A stretch of 64,000 nucleotides of DNA from Blasia pusilla (lineage: Eukaryota; Marchantiophyta; Marchantiopsida; Blasiales): contig CM114273.1 in the NCBI GenBank assembly GCA_050084515.1, positions 22,072,001-22,136,000 on the forward strand, in the 5' to 3' direction. The stretch's first letter is position 1. The number at the start of each line of letters is the position of its first letter. The translations under genes were made by a program, and so were the position numbers. This document shows, piece after piece, positions 11,816-25,749 of this stretch. Under the pieces are notes generated by a model. It made no database searches, was not told where the DNA came from, and worked only from the letters and a program-made list of their open reading frames with translations.

Positions 11816-14585
11816 TCACTCTCATGGATATTTTTAAAAAGTATTTCCTAATAAATTTTCATGCATGAACTTTACATGGATGGATGGACGGTAATCATCC
11901 ATTCATTATGGGAGGCCAAAACGAATGGCAACTTTAGAGGCTATCCAACACGGACGCATAGGCACTTTTAGGCCCTATGGATAGCATAAACTGAAAAAAG
12001 GCTTCCTCTATATTATTATTGGAGAAGGCATTCTTGATTTACAAACACCTCTTTGCTTTACATGTGGCAACTGGGAAGAAGCAAGAAATTGTTTTCTATT
12101 CTACGGGCAGCAAGAAATGTTATTCCCTTTACGGACAACAAGAAAAAAATTTGGTTGACACGATTAGTTCACTCCCGGCTGCCCACTAGTTTCCTATATA
12201 TTATGTAATATACAATTTATGATATTTTTTCTTTTGCAAGCATGATTTTAATGTCTAAATCGGTTGATATCTAGAGAATTAAAGGGATAATAATCTTGCC
12301 AACTAGTTGTAGAATGACGAATAGGAGTATGCTCAATCTTCCCAATCAATCAATTTGAACAACCAATCAAATTCCATTTATATTCTTATTAATATAGATT
12401 CTTCCCTACATCTATATTATTAAGTGCGCCTTTACTAATATAGATTCCTTCTTATATTATTAATGAAGAATTTTTTTTCACTTACAAACATGACATGTGG
12501 CAACCTGGCTACTAGTAGAGGGAGTTATTAAGTGCACCTTTATTAACATAGATTTTTTCCTATATCATTATTATTGGAGAATTCTTTTTGATTTACAAAC
12601 GTGACTTGTGACAACCGGATACTACTAGTAGTATCCCTCTACTCGTAGTATCCGGATATTTTCGAAATGATTTCGATTGTTGGTATTTGCCCGAGCGGGG
12701 AAGTGCGATATTGTAAACCACGTTTAAAAAACGAAACGGGTTTCCTCAAAGTGTTCACGTTCCGATACTCTTGTCACGATAAGGATATGAGAGACGTTGG
12801 GGATTAGACGTGAGACATGCGTCTTAACTCGCAGTGTTTGTGTGTAGTAGGACGCTCCTTCGAATTTGGTTCCAATCCTCGGGGACTCAGCAAGGCCATC
12901 CATGCCGGGTTGGAGAGTGCTTGTTCTAATCTTCAAGGTAACATAATCCACATGACGGCAGTGCTCCTCTGATCTCCTCAAGAGACGTTTTTGTTCATCT
13001 CATCTCCGGTTCACATGTTGCGTTGCGCTGCGGAAAGACACTTGAGGAATATTTACTGCGCTTTACTTGAATCGGGAGACTGTCTACCTCTGCAACTTGG
13101 AATCCTTTCCTTCATGTCGCTTGTTTATGCCTGTCACTTAAGGCGCGATTCGGAAACAGGCGTGGAATGTTGTCAGGCGCGCGCAGAGCAAGGTCGGTTG
13201 TCTGGTCAGAAACTATTAGCATCATGTGGCTGTCTCTGTTTACACGGTCGCCGATTGGACGATCGTCAACTCTCGAGTCTTGACCTCACCGTTGAGCTAG
13301 GTTTTGACTTCTGTCTGACTCATGTTTCCTGGGCCCGCAGCGCATCTCGTGTCTTATCACATAAGATTCTGAAATCACTTCGCTTTGGCTCTGGAAGAGT
13401 TTGAGGACTCGGAATCGAGAGCACGTCGGACCGCACGCCATTATCCGTCGTTCTTCTTACCTTGCGAACTAGATCCCTAGCACTTTCTTACAGTTCATCC
13501 GTGTATCCAAAGCTCCAAGAGTGTGAGTGTCGCGGGAGCCTAGCGAAGCCAGATTTGAGGAGTTGCAGATTCTTTTAATTTCCACCGCTTAGATCGGAGC
13601 AATTCCCCTTTCAACATTATCTGATCTATCGCCTGCTCGGCACGAAAGCGAACCATTCCACCTCGAGGTGAGACACTCGTAGATACAAAATTTTCGATTT
13701 CCAAGATCGCATGAGTGACTAGCGTTTTAAAGTCAACTCGACGGATAGCAATGTTCCTTGTGTAAAGACCTGAGTCCATGGAAAGTTTACCTCCTTTCGG
13801 TTACATGCTCCAGTGTTGTTTATATAGCAGTTGCCAGACATGATTCTCTTGCCGTTGTAAGGAAGCTAACTTTGAGCCGAGACTAGTTGATGCATCCGTT
13901 CAGTAACACAAAGGCACTTAACAACTCTCTTTTGCCACTGAATTTTTAACCTAACGCACTGCTACTTCAAAATTTCAGCAAATCTTGTGAATGATTGAAT
14001 GTCGACAACTAACCAGTCCCCCAAAAGGGAGCGCCTACGGCAGAAATGTAAGATTCCCTACCGAGATTTTCTTCCTATGGAACGATTGACTGACGCTTTT
14101 GTGAGTACGCGTACATTTTTTCAAGATATCGATTATGGACACCAAAATTTCACATAACAACGACGAGCACTGCGTGCAACATGCACGATCCCGGTATTTC
14201 TGTGACATATTTACAAGCCGGACTCGCGGGTCTACACCTTCGTGAACATGTGGATATTGGCCACAAGACTGAAGGGATCTTGTAAAGCCAACCTCCTCCT
14301 CGTCCTCCTCCTATTGTGAAGTGCATGCATGTCACAGCCCTGTCTTCTGATCACCCGAGAGCCCTTCATCACCCGTCATCTCCTGAAGTCCATGGTTTGT
14401 CTTAACATCTCTGGAGCTTAATTACAAGCCTTTCCGTAAATGTATCAGAAACTATCGTGATAACTATCGTGCATATTTTCTACCCCATAGTAATTGCTAA
14501 ATATGTGGTAAGCCTTCGTCATTTCCTGCTGTGCTACTAGGTATACATGCATGGAAACCTATAACTAGACTAAGTGCGTGTTTAC
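11816..14585. other. intergenic with AT-rich direct repeats
   Basis: Around 12,420-12,640 a unit of about 109 bp is present twice (AAGTGCGCCTTTACTAATAT and AAGTGCACCTTTATTAACAT), with a third related stretch near 12,005-12,070. A small hairpin (CCGGATACTACTAGTAGTAT region) is near 12,618. From 12,660 to 14,580 the base composition is higher in GC and has ORFs up to 137 aa, but none has a recognisable motif. The part next to 14,585 is the 3' flank of the ABCG gene. Confidence 0.5.
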
Positions 14586-17500
14586 TTAGAGAGTTCCAGT
14601 CTTCATTCTTCGAAGCGCTATGTAAGCTAAAAGCCGATAGCCTACAACCATGGAAAGTAATATCTGCGCCTCATAGGCTCCTCCCCCCAAGGTTATTCCA
14701 TGAAAAGCCGGGGTGTCCCCCACATTAATGCAACCTCCGGCCCCCATGCAGTTTACGGTCTGGTTGCGGTCATATTGGACTTTCAGCAGGAGTTTGTAAG
14801 CATAGTTGTTTAACGAGATGTACCTCAACCATTGAATGAACACAGGAATGCGCTGCACAAAATATCCGAGTTCGATCACTGTTAGTAGGAAAGAATGGTC
14901 ACACACAGCGTACGTAGTTGGACTTGGACGAAGTGTTTCGGATTCTGGTCATTGTTGTAAATATGAGTATCCATAGCAAGAAACGTATACGATCCACTAC
15001 CGTCACACACAAGCGCTGATTTTGGATTCTCAGGACAGTGGATATAACTGGACTGGAGGGCACACAACGTGAGGGAGTATCTTCACCTACATGCCTTCAT
15101 GTCGATGCAAGTTTCTCAATCACGTATAATATCTTTTTTTCTTGTACTGAATTTTTTTCGTAGGTCAGTAGTGATCTTCATCCAGCTTACAGCCAGCGGG
15201 ACGGCAACAAAATTATTCTATTTATAGACGCCTAGAAACAGCCGTGAATTTCAGGAATACAAGTTTCACAGGTACCTGAACAAAGTAGCCACCGGCCAGC
15301 GTGAATGACAGAACTATCACAGACGCCGTGGTCGTGGCTCTCTTCAATTCCATCACGGATGCTCCTATGAACAATCCCAGACCCTACACAACGTCGACGA
15401 ACGAAATAGTCTCAATAGCTGTTGTCCCGGAGCACAGGGTGACGATTTCCATGACACGAGTGACCGTGCAAGTGACGACGGTGGTTATTAGTAGAATTGG
15501 TTTCAACTTTCAAGAGCATGATGACATAGCAATTATGTACGATACTAGTAGGGCTGGACAGAAAGAAGTACCTGGGAGGTGACAACGATGAGAAATACAC
15601 TGACCAGGGTCAGGAAGAACGCGTCCGCGGCCATCCTCAGGTTGGCCATGAAGTAAACGATGATCAAGAAGATCGTGGGCATAGCAAGGTCTAACGGAAG
15701 GTCCCCAAGAGTGCGACTCATGAAATAAGCACTGAGCCTATACATATCGGCATTTCGCTCCTTTGCCAGCATTCCGCGTTCTTGAGGGAAAGTGAATATT
15801 GCAGTGAAGAGGGGAACAAATCCCCAAAACAAGGTCATGAAAAACACCAAACCCATCTGCCATTACAGCCGCCCATCGATTCAAGACTTGATGATATTTA
15901 CTGTCTTCAGCATTCGAAACTCTCGACAGAAGGTAATTATATGAAGGTTCTTCTTTTAATGCGAAATCAGTCGAGAGCATCGTACGTGACATGTTTCCAC
16001 TGACATCGATATCAAGTAGTGTTTCCTTTGTCTAAAATAAGAACGGAAGCGGAATTCTATTTTGAAAAGTGCGGGCTTTCGATCCAAACCTGGTCTTGTA
16101 ATTCTTCGGCAGTGCTGAGCTTAGAATCGAACCACAGCGATCCAGCGACAACGCTCGCTGAGAGAACTTGCACGAAGCGGAATTTACTCAGGTACTCATG
16201 TCGTCTCTCTTTGAATCCCCGGAACAACAATACAATGAATTGGTTCCACCAGCTCGTGTTCCAGACTCTCTTGTCGGTCACAGCTGACCGCAGTTCGTCT
16301 GTTGTCTTCCCGATCTGAGCAAGTTTGGCTCTCTCTCCGCGAGCCAGCTTACCTTCGTAACAATCGATCAGAAACTGTCCAAGGCGACAACCGGAAATAG
16401 AATCAGACACCTCGCCGTCGAATCATTGTAAGTCTCTTTCATCGCTGACTACAACATAATGGAGGCTTGTCCGCTAGCTAGGCGTTGCATGGTGCTTTCG
16501 GTGAACAGGGTTCCTTATGAAGAGATGAGAAGCTGGCAATACCTGTATCACATCTTTCGGCATGGGGTGGGTCTGACGCCTTGATGACTCGGGATTGTGA
16601 CCAGTTCCCAGAGTCATGCGCTCTAACTCCGGTGGGATGGCGACGTCGTTGACGTTACCGTGGGCTAGGTCAATCAAGAAATCCGCCGGATTCATGGTTG
16701 GCATGGGCTGCAAGCCCATGGATTCGAAGAAATACACAGCGTCGGCGGCTTTGCCAGAATACACGGGGTGGCCTTCAGCGAGTAGAATTAACTTGTCGAA
16801 CATGTGAAAAATTCGGCTCGAAGGTTGATGAATCGTCGTGACTACAGTGCGACCCGCCTGCGCATGCACTTCCAGGGAATCAGACGGAAATCCAACGGCG
16901 CAGCTGAAGTATTCAGCACTACTACTACGAGAGCACTGTGAAGAGCAGTAATGACGAAGAGGCCACATAGCATGCGAGCAAACCGAAACAACGAGGCGCT
17001 GTCAGTGAGAGTTGTATTTAGACCTGCGAGATACTCTGTAGAACCTGAACGATCCGCATCGCCGTCGTGGAGTCCAATCCTGACGTGGGCTCATCCAGGA
17101 ATAGAAGAGATGGATCTATGAGAATCTCGTGACCAATGCAGACACGCTTTCTCTCTCCGCCGGAAAGGCCTCTCAAGAATGGTCCTCCTATCATCGTATC
17201 TCGGCACCTTCCACCCACAATTCCAACGTTTACGTCGACCGGTACCAGGAAATTCACTAATTATCGCGCAATGGAGTACAGCAACACTAGTGTTCGAACC
17301 GAACCAACGTGCATTATGGGAAGATGCCAACCAACACCCCTCACCTGTCAAGTCCGAGCTCGAGAATGATCTCTTCTGCTCGCGTCACCCTCTTATCCCT
17401 CGTCATCGTCTCCGGCAATCGCAGCAGAGCCGCGTACACGAGAGTCTCTTTGACCGTTAGATGAGGGAACAACATGTCGTCCTGTGTGACGAACCCCATC

Positions 17501-18970
17501 CTGCAGTCCAAATCGCGCCACAAACAAGAACAACAGCTGCTTGATGGCGGCATCGGTACCGACCTACGAAACGCAGTATGACCCGTACCGCTGATCCCAT
17601 ATAGACCGGAGCAACGAACTCTAGTGGTGTTGAGCGCAAATATCCTTGAACAAGTAGCGGCGGACAAGTTGTGTGTGAGCGCAGAGTTACCTTCTTTTGA
17701 GAGGTTTGCAGAAAGGAATGTCGTTGTAAGTGATAGTGCCTTGGAGTTTCTCGAGAGCACGGCCCCCCAGCAGATTGAGAAAGGTCGTCTTCCCGCTGCC
17801 CGACGGACCCATGAGTGCCAGCATTTCTCCGGGGAGTACCGCGCCCGTAATCCCGTGGAGAATCTGCTTGCGGAATCGCGGTGGCCGCAGAGAACCTAGA
17901 GGCGTTTCCAAGCTCCACGACGCCGCCCGATTCACCTGCACGCCGTACCTGACATCCGCAAACTGGATTCGGGTCCGGATCCAGTCCGGAGCAGCAAAAT
18001 TAGTGCAGCGGCTTTGGCTTCCTCACCCTGCGAGTCAGTCGGTACCGTGCTTACTAGCTGCACGACTGCAGCTCCGACGGAAACCGCTACGGCGAGCGAA
18101 CTAAGGATCTGCTGGGGTGGGATACAAACTGACTGAAAGCGGAGGGGACAGAATTCCAGGCAGCAGCGCGAGAGTTTCAGCAAATTCGTCGATAAATCAG
18201 ATCGACCAAGCATGGACACACGACGCGCGCATTTCCCACCGACGCGATAATTGGCGACGGAGTCCGGAACTTCGCGCTCCGGAAACCCCTCACCGTCCGG
18301 AGTCGACGCAGCCGCACTCGTCTAACAATTCGGTGCAGAACGATGCTCCGATAATAATTCGGTGCAGAACGAAACGATACTCACTCACCAGCGTCATCGC
18401 CAGGAGGACCCGCACGCACGTACCTTGATGACAATGGGCAACGGAGGGGCCCCGGCTCCCAAGCTTCTCTTGAGAACGAATGCTCCAATGTCGATGTCGG
18501 TATCTACATCCACCGCCACCCGATTCTCCCGCCCCGCGAGCAGTCTCCGCGCATTCTCTCCTGCGCACACAACGCGAGCTCCACGCGAACGACGGTTGGA
18601 GGCAGTCTGAAGCTCATCGGCGACCACAAAATTGAGAATCCGCGCTTACGCACGAAGGGGGTCGATGTTTCGCAGTGTCCGAGCGCCGAACGCGGCGCAC
18701 AGAACGAACGTGAGTACATGTAATTGAGGGGGACGAAGCGCGACAGAGAGCACCTACCTGGTGCAGATCCTGAGAGCGGAGCATGAACTGCAGGCCCGGG
18801 GATGGAGAATGAGAGACCGTGCTGGCTAGAAGTGGAATGTCTGCACTGCTGATCTCCGATTCCGCCATCTTCATGCGAGGAGGAATTCTCGTCTTCACGA
18901 TCATCGCCTTCAGGCCCGCAGCGGCCGCCATCACGGCTGCGCTGGGGCGGTGCTCCAACGCCGCTGACAT
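14586..18970 (-). CDS. ABCG half-size transporter (white/brown complex type)
   Basis: Half transporter with the nucleotide-binding domain before the membrane domain; it must pair to work and would sit in a membrane, usually the plasma membrane. Exons: 18970-18758, 17962-17691, 17500-17345, 17207-17024, 16857-16543, 16410-16090, 15856-15572, 15383-15276, 14852-14586. Phases close to give 706 aa with a TAA stop. Walker A GPSGSGKT is at about 123, Q-loop GFVTQDD follows, signature LSGGERKR is at about 228, Walker B LLFLDEP at about 248 and the H-loop TIHQPS at about 284. The membrane domain has [15 protein letters not shown] and ends [18 protein letters not shown]. All ATPase motifs look intact. 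The substrate is unknown; the exon pattern and tail recall the ABCG9/14/21/26 group, some of which export hormones or wall precursors. The first-exon choice, the weak GAG acceptor at 16410, and a possible start at 19030 are the uncertain points. Confidence 0.92.
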
Positions 18971-19588
18971 CGCTCTCCCCCGATTCCGTGTCCATGCTCG
19001 CAACTCCCAACCGATTAATCTCTCGCACACGAACGCCTCCCGCTCGGAGCGTTTATCTCTCAGCCGCCCACACCACTATCTTCTGTCTAATTTCGCCGCG
19101 AGCTCCTCTCTCCCCCGTCCCATCCCATTCTCCCTCCCTCCCTCGCCCACAAATCAACTGCGCCGCCGATGCTCACCCACCTTCCTCCGCGATCCCCTCA
19201 GTGCCTACCTCAGATTCCTCTCACGCGATCCCCTCAGTGTCTACCTAAGATGCCTCTCACACAACCTTCCGCTCTCTCTCTCTCGCTCTCTACGTTCGCC
19301 GCTCGACTTCTTGGCTTGCGCTTCACCACAATGCCTCCAGAATGCGCCAATTGCCATGAGGATGCCAACGTGGACCCGAACGCGACGCTTATTAAGTACA
19401 TCTTCCAAGGGACGGTGCCTTTCCCTGCTTCCAACGAAAGGACGTACGTACGTATGTACATGCTCTCTCTGGACTGTCATTGAACTGTATGGTCGTTGTT
19501 GGGTTTAGGGGTTTAGGCCCTGTTTTCCTGCGGCAGATACGGTGCTCCAGAATCTCCGCCCGCCGCCTTCCGGATCCCTCCAACTGCG

Positions 19589-20040
19589 GGACGTCTTCGC
19601 TGGTTCGTCACGACCTCTGGCTGCCGCTTTCTCCGGGCCTCTCTAGCTCAGGCTAGGGGACGGCTTCTCCGGCCGCCGCTTTCTCTGGGTCTCTCTGGCT
19701 AAACTAGAGGGCTCTCTCTAGCTAGTTAGGGACGTCTTCGCTGGTTCGTCACTCACAACTCCGGCCGCCGCTTTCTCCGGGCCTCTCTAGCTCAGGCTAG
19801 GGGACAGAGTCTCCGGCCGCCGCTTTCTCTGGGTCTCTCTGGCTAAACTAGAGGGCTCTCTCTAGCTAGTTAGAGGACGTCTTCGCTGGTTCGTCACTCA
19901 CAACTCTGGCCGCCGCTTTCTCCGGGCCCCTCTAGCTCAGGCTAGGGGACGGCTTGACCGGCCGCCGCTTTCTCTGGGTCTCTCTGGCTAAACTAGATGG
20001 CTCTCTCTAGCTAGTTAGAGGACGTCTTCTAGGCTCCCCT
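19589..20040. repeat. tandem repeat, three 141-145-bp units plus a partial fourth
   Basis: Units begin with GGACGTCTTC at 19589, 19730, 19875 and 20020. Each unit contains two related halves (GCCGCTTTCTC, then GGGCCTCTCTAGCT or GGGTCTCTCTGGCT). The array ends in a changed copy. It lies about 600 bp upstream of the ABCG start, in a GC-rich island that stops abruptly at about 20,050. Confidence 0.92.
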
Positions 20041-23000
20041 CTAACTAGCGAGCCCATTGGACCAAGGAGGAACGGTTCTATCACTCTCATTCTATCATTC
20101 AGTTTAATAAGTTTATTTTATTAGTGAGGTTGATAGCACGTGTCAACCATAGGGAGACTACCTCACTATACTGGAACGAAGAGTTTGTTTAATTAAATTA
20201 TCCTGATTTTTCCTCTTTTATGAAAACAGCCTTTGTATATTTAATACATCTTAGTAAGTGAAACTCTTACTCAAACTCGTCAAATCTTAGGAAAACAAAA
20301 ATTCTTAGTCATAACTTGACATTAATTTTTAAATGATATTTAGTAATTTCCTTTGAATTAGAAGGACATATTTTTTGAATTAAAAATTCTACATTTTCGT
20401 TCTCTCTTTTGAATGAAAAAATTTAAAACCTTATGTAAAATCCTATTTTGAGGAGGTAAAAACAAGCTCCCATCCTTAGCCCTCCTTCCTTCAAACCTCC
20501 CAAAAAATTAAAAAAAGGATGCCTCACCTCCCCTAGACCTCCTCACCCAAAACTCATTTTCAAAAACATAAACTTCCCCTCTCACAAAGCCCCACCCATG
20601 ATCTTTATGAGAAAACCAAAAACCCCCTTCCTCCGAATCCTCCACCCCTCCCTTCCCTACAATCTTCCTGGACCAATTATTTTTGGAAATTTTAAGAAAC
20701 GAAAAAAACCTTACTCTTTCTAAAACCCTTCCAAAATTTTGACACCCAACTCCCGACCCACTTAAAAAAAATCACTCTCATAAATCATTCCTCCTCCCTA
20801 CATTATTGTCCATGTAAATCATCGGAATGCATATAACTGGTTCAACGGCAAGGTACTCTAGTTCTCGACGCATGATTACACATAACAACATAGACATCTT
20901 AGTTTAATTTTATAAGATATTAAAAGAAATGATTAATATGACCTATTCTGAGTTCTTGATATTAGGGAAAATTGTGTTCATGGTTTCTTGATGGGAAGAA
21001 CCCATGGACAATCAAAATCACCGACTGTAAACCTATGGTCTTGCAAGACGTATATATTATATTCATGTCAATATCTTAGAGCTTGTTGTAGCCCATATAG
21101 AGCATTTTTTGGCTTACATACACAAAATGGAAATTTTGGATGTTTATATTAAAATGGTTAAATCACCACTATGGATGAGAGCCGCACATTTGTCATTTTA
21201 CATGACCTTTTCTCATATTTGTAACTCCTTTGCAAGCCCAATGTGAGTCTAATCTAGTTTACAACTATTCTAAACTTCGCGGATAAATTGTGAGTAAGCT
21301 GCAAGTCTCGCGCATTGGTGAGTTCCACGATATGCAAACGTCTTGCATTGAGATTAGTGAGTTTGCTTCGCAAATTACTCCCAAAGTACAATTACCAAGG
21401 ATTGCAACTTATGACTTCTAGGAGATATAATTGACTGGCAAAATTCTCACAATGCAAGAGGTTAGGTGCACTTGCAAATGACTCTCATAGCACTTGCAAA
21501 CAACAAAATCTAGGCCATAAATTTTCCTCCAAACTATTCCATTTTTGCATGGTTAATTCGGGTTTTTGGAAAAGTTCACATGGACAATCATAAAGAACTT
21601 TAAAATTTTGAACTCCTAACAAAAATAATAACATGGATTTTATTTCATGGATAACCTTCTTCATTTTGAAAAGAGAAATTCATTTTCAATTCTAATCTTG
21701 GAAACATATGAAGATACTTCTTTTACTTGATATACATTGCTATTATGAGTAAAATATCGACCAAAAAATCTTATCTACTCAACCATCTAAGGGTCTCTAT
21801 TAACTTTTAAGGGACTTCAGGGTTATTTCTTATGCTTCACTATGAGTTGTTCCAATCATTATGAAAGCTCCCATGGACTCATTGTTGAACTAGTACTCAT
21901 ATGGATAGGATGAAACATCATAATGTTGTGACATCTGAGTAACCGATAGGCCGAGATCTATCGTGGATAGGGCGTAGGAGCCAATGGAATATCTTGAGTG
22001 TAACTTTGTCCCACAGTGTCTAATGAGGTTGAGGATAGGTCCATTGTGTCAAGAACGTCGTTTCTGACAACTTTCCTAGTGAGGTCTTCCACAGCCGGGT
22101 GACTTGTTGACCAGGTCACCTACCCTGGTTACCTGTGCGCGCGGGTTACCAAGGGGATAGTTATTTTTTAGGGGAAGAGCCTTTTTGCTCTTCCCAACCC
22201 TATATAAGAGAGGAAGATGGCTTTCCTAAGCCATCTTTCTCATGTTGGGCCGTTGGAGCACCTCTCTTATATGTGTGTGAGATAGGACTAGGGTGCTAGC
22301 GTCTTGATTCCTTGATAACGTAGGGTGGACAAGGCTTGATATGCCGATGTAGATTGAGAAGTGGAGTTTTAGGCTAGGTGTGCCATTTTTACTACTCTTT
22401 ATTTTTGTTGTGTGATCTCCATGTATATGTATGAGTTGATTTTTGTACATGTGTGGATCGACCCGTATGTGGGGAAGATCGGTGTTGTGTGATGTAGATG
22501 TGACCAACGATGTATGTTGTGTAGCGATATGTATGCGCATGACAATGTTCAATTTCATGACACTAGTTCATAGTTTGGAAAGACTCCCTTAAAATTGGGA
22601 TGCAATCCATATAACTAATTAGGTGGTTCCAAACAAAACTTACATTTATCAGATGTAGAATCAAATTTCTAAAGTTAGTTTGCATGTAAAAATGTAGAAA
22701 TAACGGCCTTTTCAACTCTCCTGGCATAAACACGACGTATTAGTCACATGCTAAAATTGTACAAGTTGTTAAAGTGATTCATATGCATTTGTCAATCCAA
22801 CATACTCTCGAAATTCTCTTGTTGAAAATTGCTTTAAAAAATTGATGGGATATATGCTTTATTTGAGTATGAAACATAATTTTTTGGCAAGCTTAATGAT
22901 TATAACATTATGTGCATGTATTACAAGAGATCCCTAATTATAGCCTCACATACTACATTGCTTGCTCCTCTATATTTAGACTCTAGTGATGACAAACCAA

Positions 23001-25509
23001 TTCTAGTTGCGTCTTTTATACCCAATTTATAACTATAGCTCCTAAGATGAACAAATACTCAAATTTATAGTATTCATCAAACATATTTCATGTCCAATCA
23101 TCATATATGAATCCATGCAACTATCAACTTAGAGAAGGTTTAACTTGATGCCTAGACTGAATAGAGAACTTTAAATTTTGTGTAATCCTCTTCACAAGAT
23201 CAAGATAAGGTTTTCTAGATGTTTGCATAAATTAATTGGTCTCAAAAACCAACTACATAGCTCAAGTATTACTCGGTAGTTATCAAATAAATCAAACTTC
23301 CAACCATGTACGAGTACATATTGGAATTTGCAAGTAATTCTACTTCTTCCACTTTCATCTAAGGATGTAGAGATTGGCTTACAAACCATGATAAATAGTA
23401 ACGTGCATGAATGTAGTAACATTACATGATAGAAATTAGCTGGATGAGTCCAACTTCACACCAAATTGACCCTCGAGAAAACATGCAGCTTCACACTAGA
23501 TTTACACACGAGCAAATCCTAATTGTTTTACAACAACCTTCATCGTTTTACATCAAATTTCCGCTTCCAACTCCTAGGATCGATTCAAAATACCAAGTAC
23601 TCTCACTTACGTATTTACCTGGCAAAATTTTTACTGTTTTCTACCTCGCAAAGTGGGAGGGTACCTTATCAAATAGTTTCTTTTGTGGATGCGGGTCGGA
23701 TCCCAAGGCGAGAGGGGAAACATTAGTGGAAGGTGGAGAAGCTCCACTCTTAGAGGGGCAAATATCCCCCACTTTTTAGAAGTCCCTTTATAGCCACATA
23801 GGAAGAGCGCAACAAGGAGCCAAAGCCACCAACTCATATGCTACTTTAGAAAAGAATACTATAAAAGTAGGTCACTTCTTACATGAATGTGATTTTCCGT
23901 CTTGCCTACTTAAAGTAATCCCCTTGTGTGTGTGTGTTCGGTTAATAGTATAGATTAGAAAAAGAGTTCGGGTGAAAAAAAGTATTTTTCAGGAGACATA
24001 TGTCATTGAGGGAAGTGTAATAATAAATAGAAAATATGATGGGAAACCTATCAGGATACAACTGAGGGGGCATAGAGAGCCAAAAAAAACCTCAAGGGGC
24101 CAAAATCGGCCCCGAGGAGAAAGAAGTGGGTCTTTCCCCCTAACGACCAAAATCACCAACAACAGAGACAATATCATCAACACCTAGAGAACTATGACTA
24201 CTACTAAGAGGGCCTCTAGCGTTAGCGTCACCAACCGCATGATCCCGCTGCAAAAGCCCATTTTCCTGGGCACACTACAAAGCTATGGAGACCCGTTGCC
24301 TACAATAAAGTATTGCAATGGCTAAGGACAACCCATTTCTCGACTGGAGATGATGGGCGCAATCCGTAAGGAACGAGTCAAACCTCTCCCCCATAGCCCC
24401 ATACATCTCAATGGCTAGGGGGATAAATCGATGTTCTTCATGAAGTCAACCAAAAATGTGGGTCTTCTTGACCGCCGCCGCTCCTTGTAGCAATCTCCCT
24501 TGTACCACCACTTGGGCTTGCACCACCTCCCGTGTAGGATCCGTCACTACAACATCCGCTACCACCACCTCAGACTCCCTCGTCATGTAGAGATCAGAAT
24601 GGATAAGGGAATCCCGCATGGAGTGGTGCCTCTCTCTCTGTACATGGAATCCACTCTCCCGAGCAATAGAGAACATAATATCTGTCATGACCATACGCAT
24701 TATGTCGTAGAGTATAGTGTGCTAGTAGAGGCCATACCTTATGAAGGACCGTAGTGGCTAGGTAGAGATGCGGTTTCATACATAGGGTTGGGGGTTACTC
24801 AGTTGGGGGTGACTTTCCCAGTAGGGCCCACTCTTAGGTTGGAGGATATCGTGTGGAGTGCACCCAAAGAACAGTCAGTTCTTTGAGTTGAGCCTATTGC
24901 GTTGGGAGTTAGCCTTGGTAGTGAGTAGAGCTCTTGGCTATGGTGTTTCCCGCAAGCTTTGACCTGGATTCTCCCATCTTTGAGTGGGTTTGGCTCGATT
25001 GTATGTGATTCTATATGTGTTTTATGACAATAGGTCTTTCACGGATTTCACTCAAAGAACTGAAGTAGATCGATGGTAGCTTCGATTGTGGATCAGTAGG
25101 ATCTGGTTAGGGCTGATTGTGTACTCAGCCGTGGATGTTCGTGGCTTGTGGCCTATTTTGGAGGTGTGAATCTGGTGTGTGGTCGGTTGGGAAGCGCCTT
25201 GCTGAGAGCTTTCCAACATGCTTTAGATCGCGGGATTTCGTCAAGGGAGTTGGAAGTTATCAAAGATTGAAGATTCTGGTTCGTGTTTGACGGTTTTTTG
25301 ATATGGAGAGCTTGGAGTGCGGAAGCTCTGTTGAAGTTCATCCAGATCGGGTGAGAGGTTCCTATTGCTACTTGTATTGTAATCTCATGTGAAACTATCT
25401 GCTTGAGTGTGTGGAGCGTTGCGGATTTCTGCGTGCATGAAACTGGGCGGAAGCGCTGTCGGATTTGCGATTCTCGAGGTGTATGGACAGCAAGTTTGTC
25501 TTATTTTTA
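20041..25509. other. AT-rich intergenic region, no gene seen
   Basis: The composition shifts sharply from the GC-rich array to AT-rich, poly-A-tract-rich DNA. Only short ORFs without motifs occur. The one recognisable item is an LTR end motif at 22503-22543. From about 24,200 the composition becomes richer in G on the plus strand and merges into the probable 5' leader of the gypsy element. I could not find the 5' LTR of that element here. Confidence 0.5.
22503..22543 (+). repeat. LTR end motif, isolated copy
   Basis: The stretch containing CGATGTATGTTGTGTAGCGA, then TATGCGCATGACA, repeats closely at 33915-33955, 57106-57150 and (minus strand) 11397-11350. The sequence after the terminal ACA differs at each site, as expected for an LTR terminus. 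Confidence 0.65.
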
Positions 25510-25749
25510 GCTCGGAGTACAGAGCTCAATTGTAGCTGATTTTTTGTGGAGAGATAGCTATGGTGATCAATTGAATTCTGGTTGAAACAGATACAATTTT
25601 GGTTGAGGATTTGTGGAGTAATTGCTGAAGGGGCTCGGAGTACAAAGCTCAATTGTAGCTGATTTTTTGTGGAGAGATAGCTATGGTGGTCAATTGAATT
25701 CTGGTTGAAACAGATACAATTTTGGTTGAGGATTTGTGGAGTAATTGCT
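25510..25749 (+). repeat. 123-bp tandem duplication in the gypsy 5' leader
   Basis: Two head-to-tail copies start at 25510 and 25633 with GCTCGGAGTAC. The second is truncated after about 117 bp. They differ at only a few bases, so the duplication is younger than most decay in the element. Its position is upstream of gag, in what should be the untranslated leader. Confidence 0.92.

Noticed and set aside
12991-13404. 137-aa plus-strand ORF
   Set aside because: No motif, no neighbouring exon, mixed composition; looks like chance in GC-balanced DNA.
19331-19450. Possible first exon starting MPPECANCHEDANVD near the tandem array
   Set aside because: Attractive Cys pair and a GTACGT donor, but no following exon could be found in the repeat-rich DNA to the right.
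18819-19508. 229-aa plus-strand ORF
   Set aside because: Mostly antisense to the first ABCG exon and its 5' flank; low-complexity Ser/Pro/Leu content.
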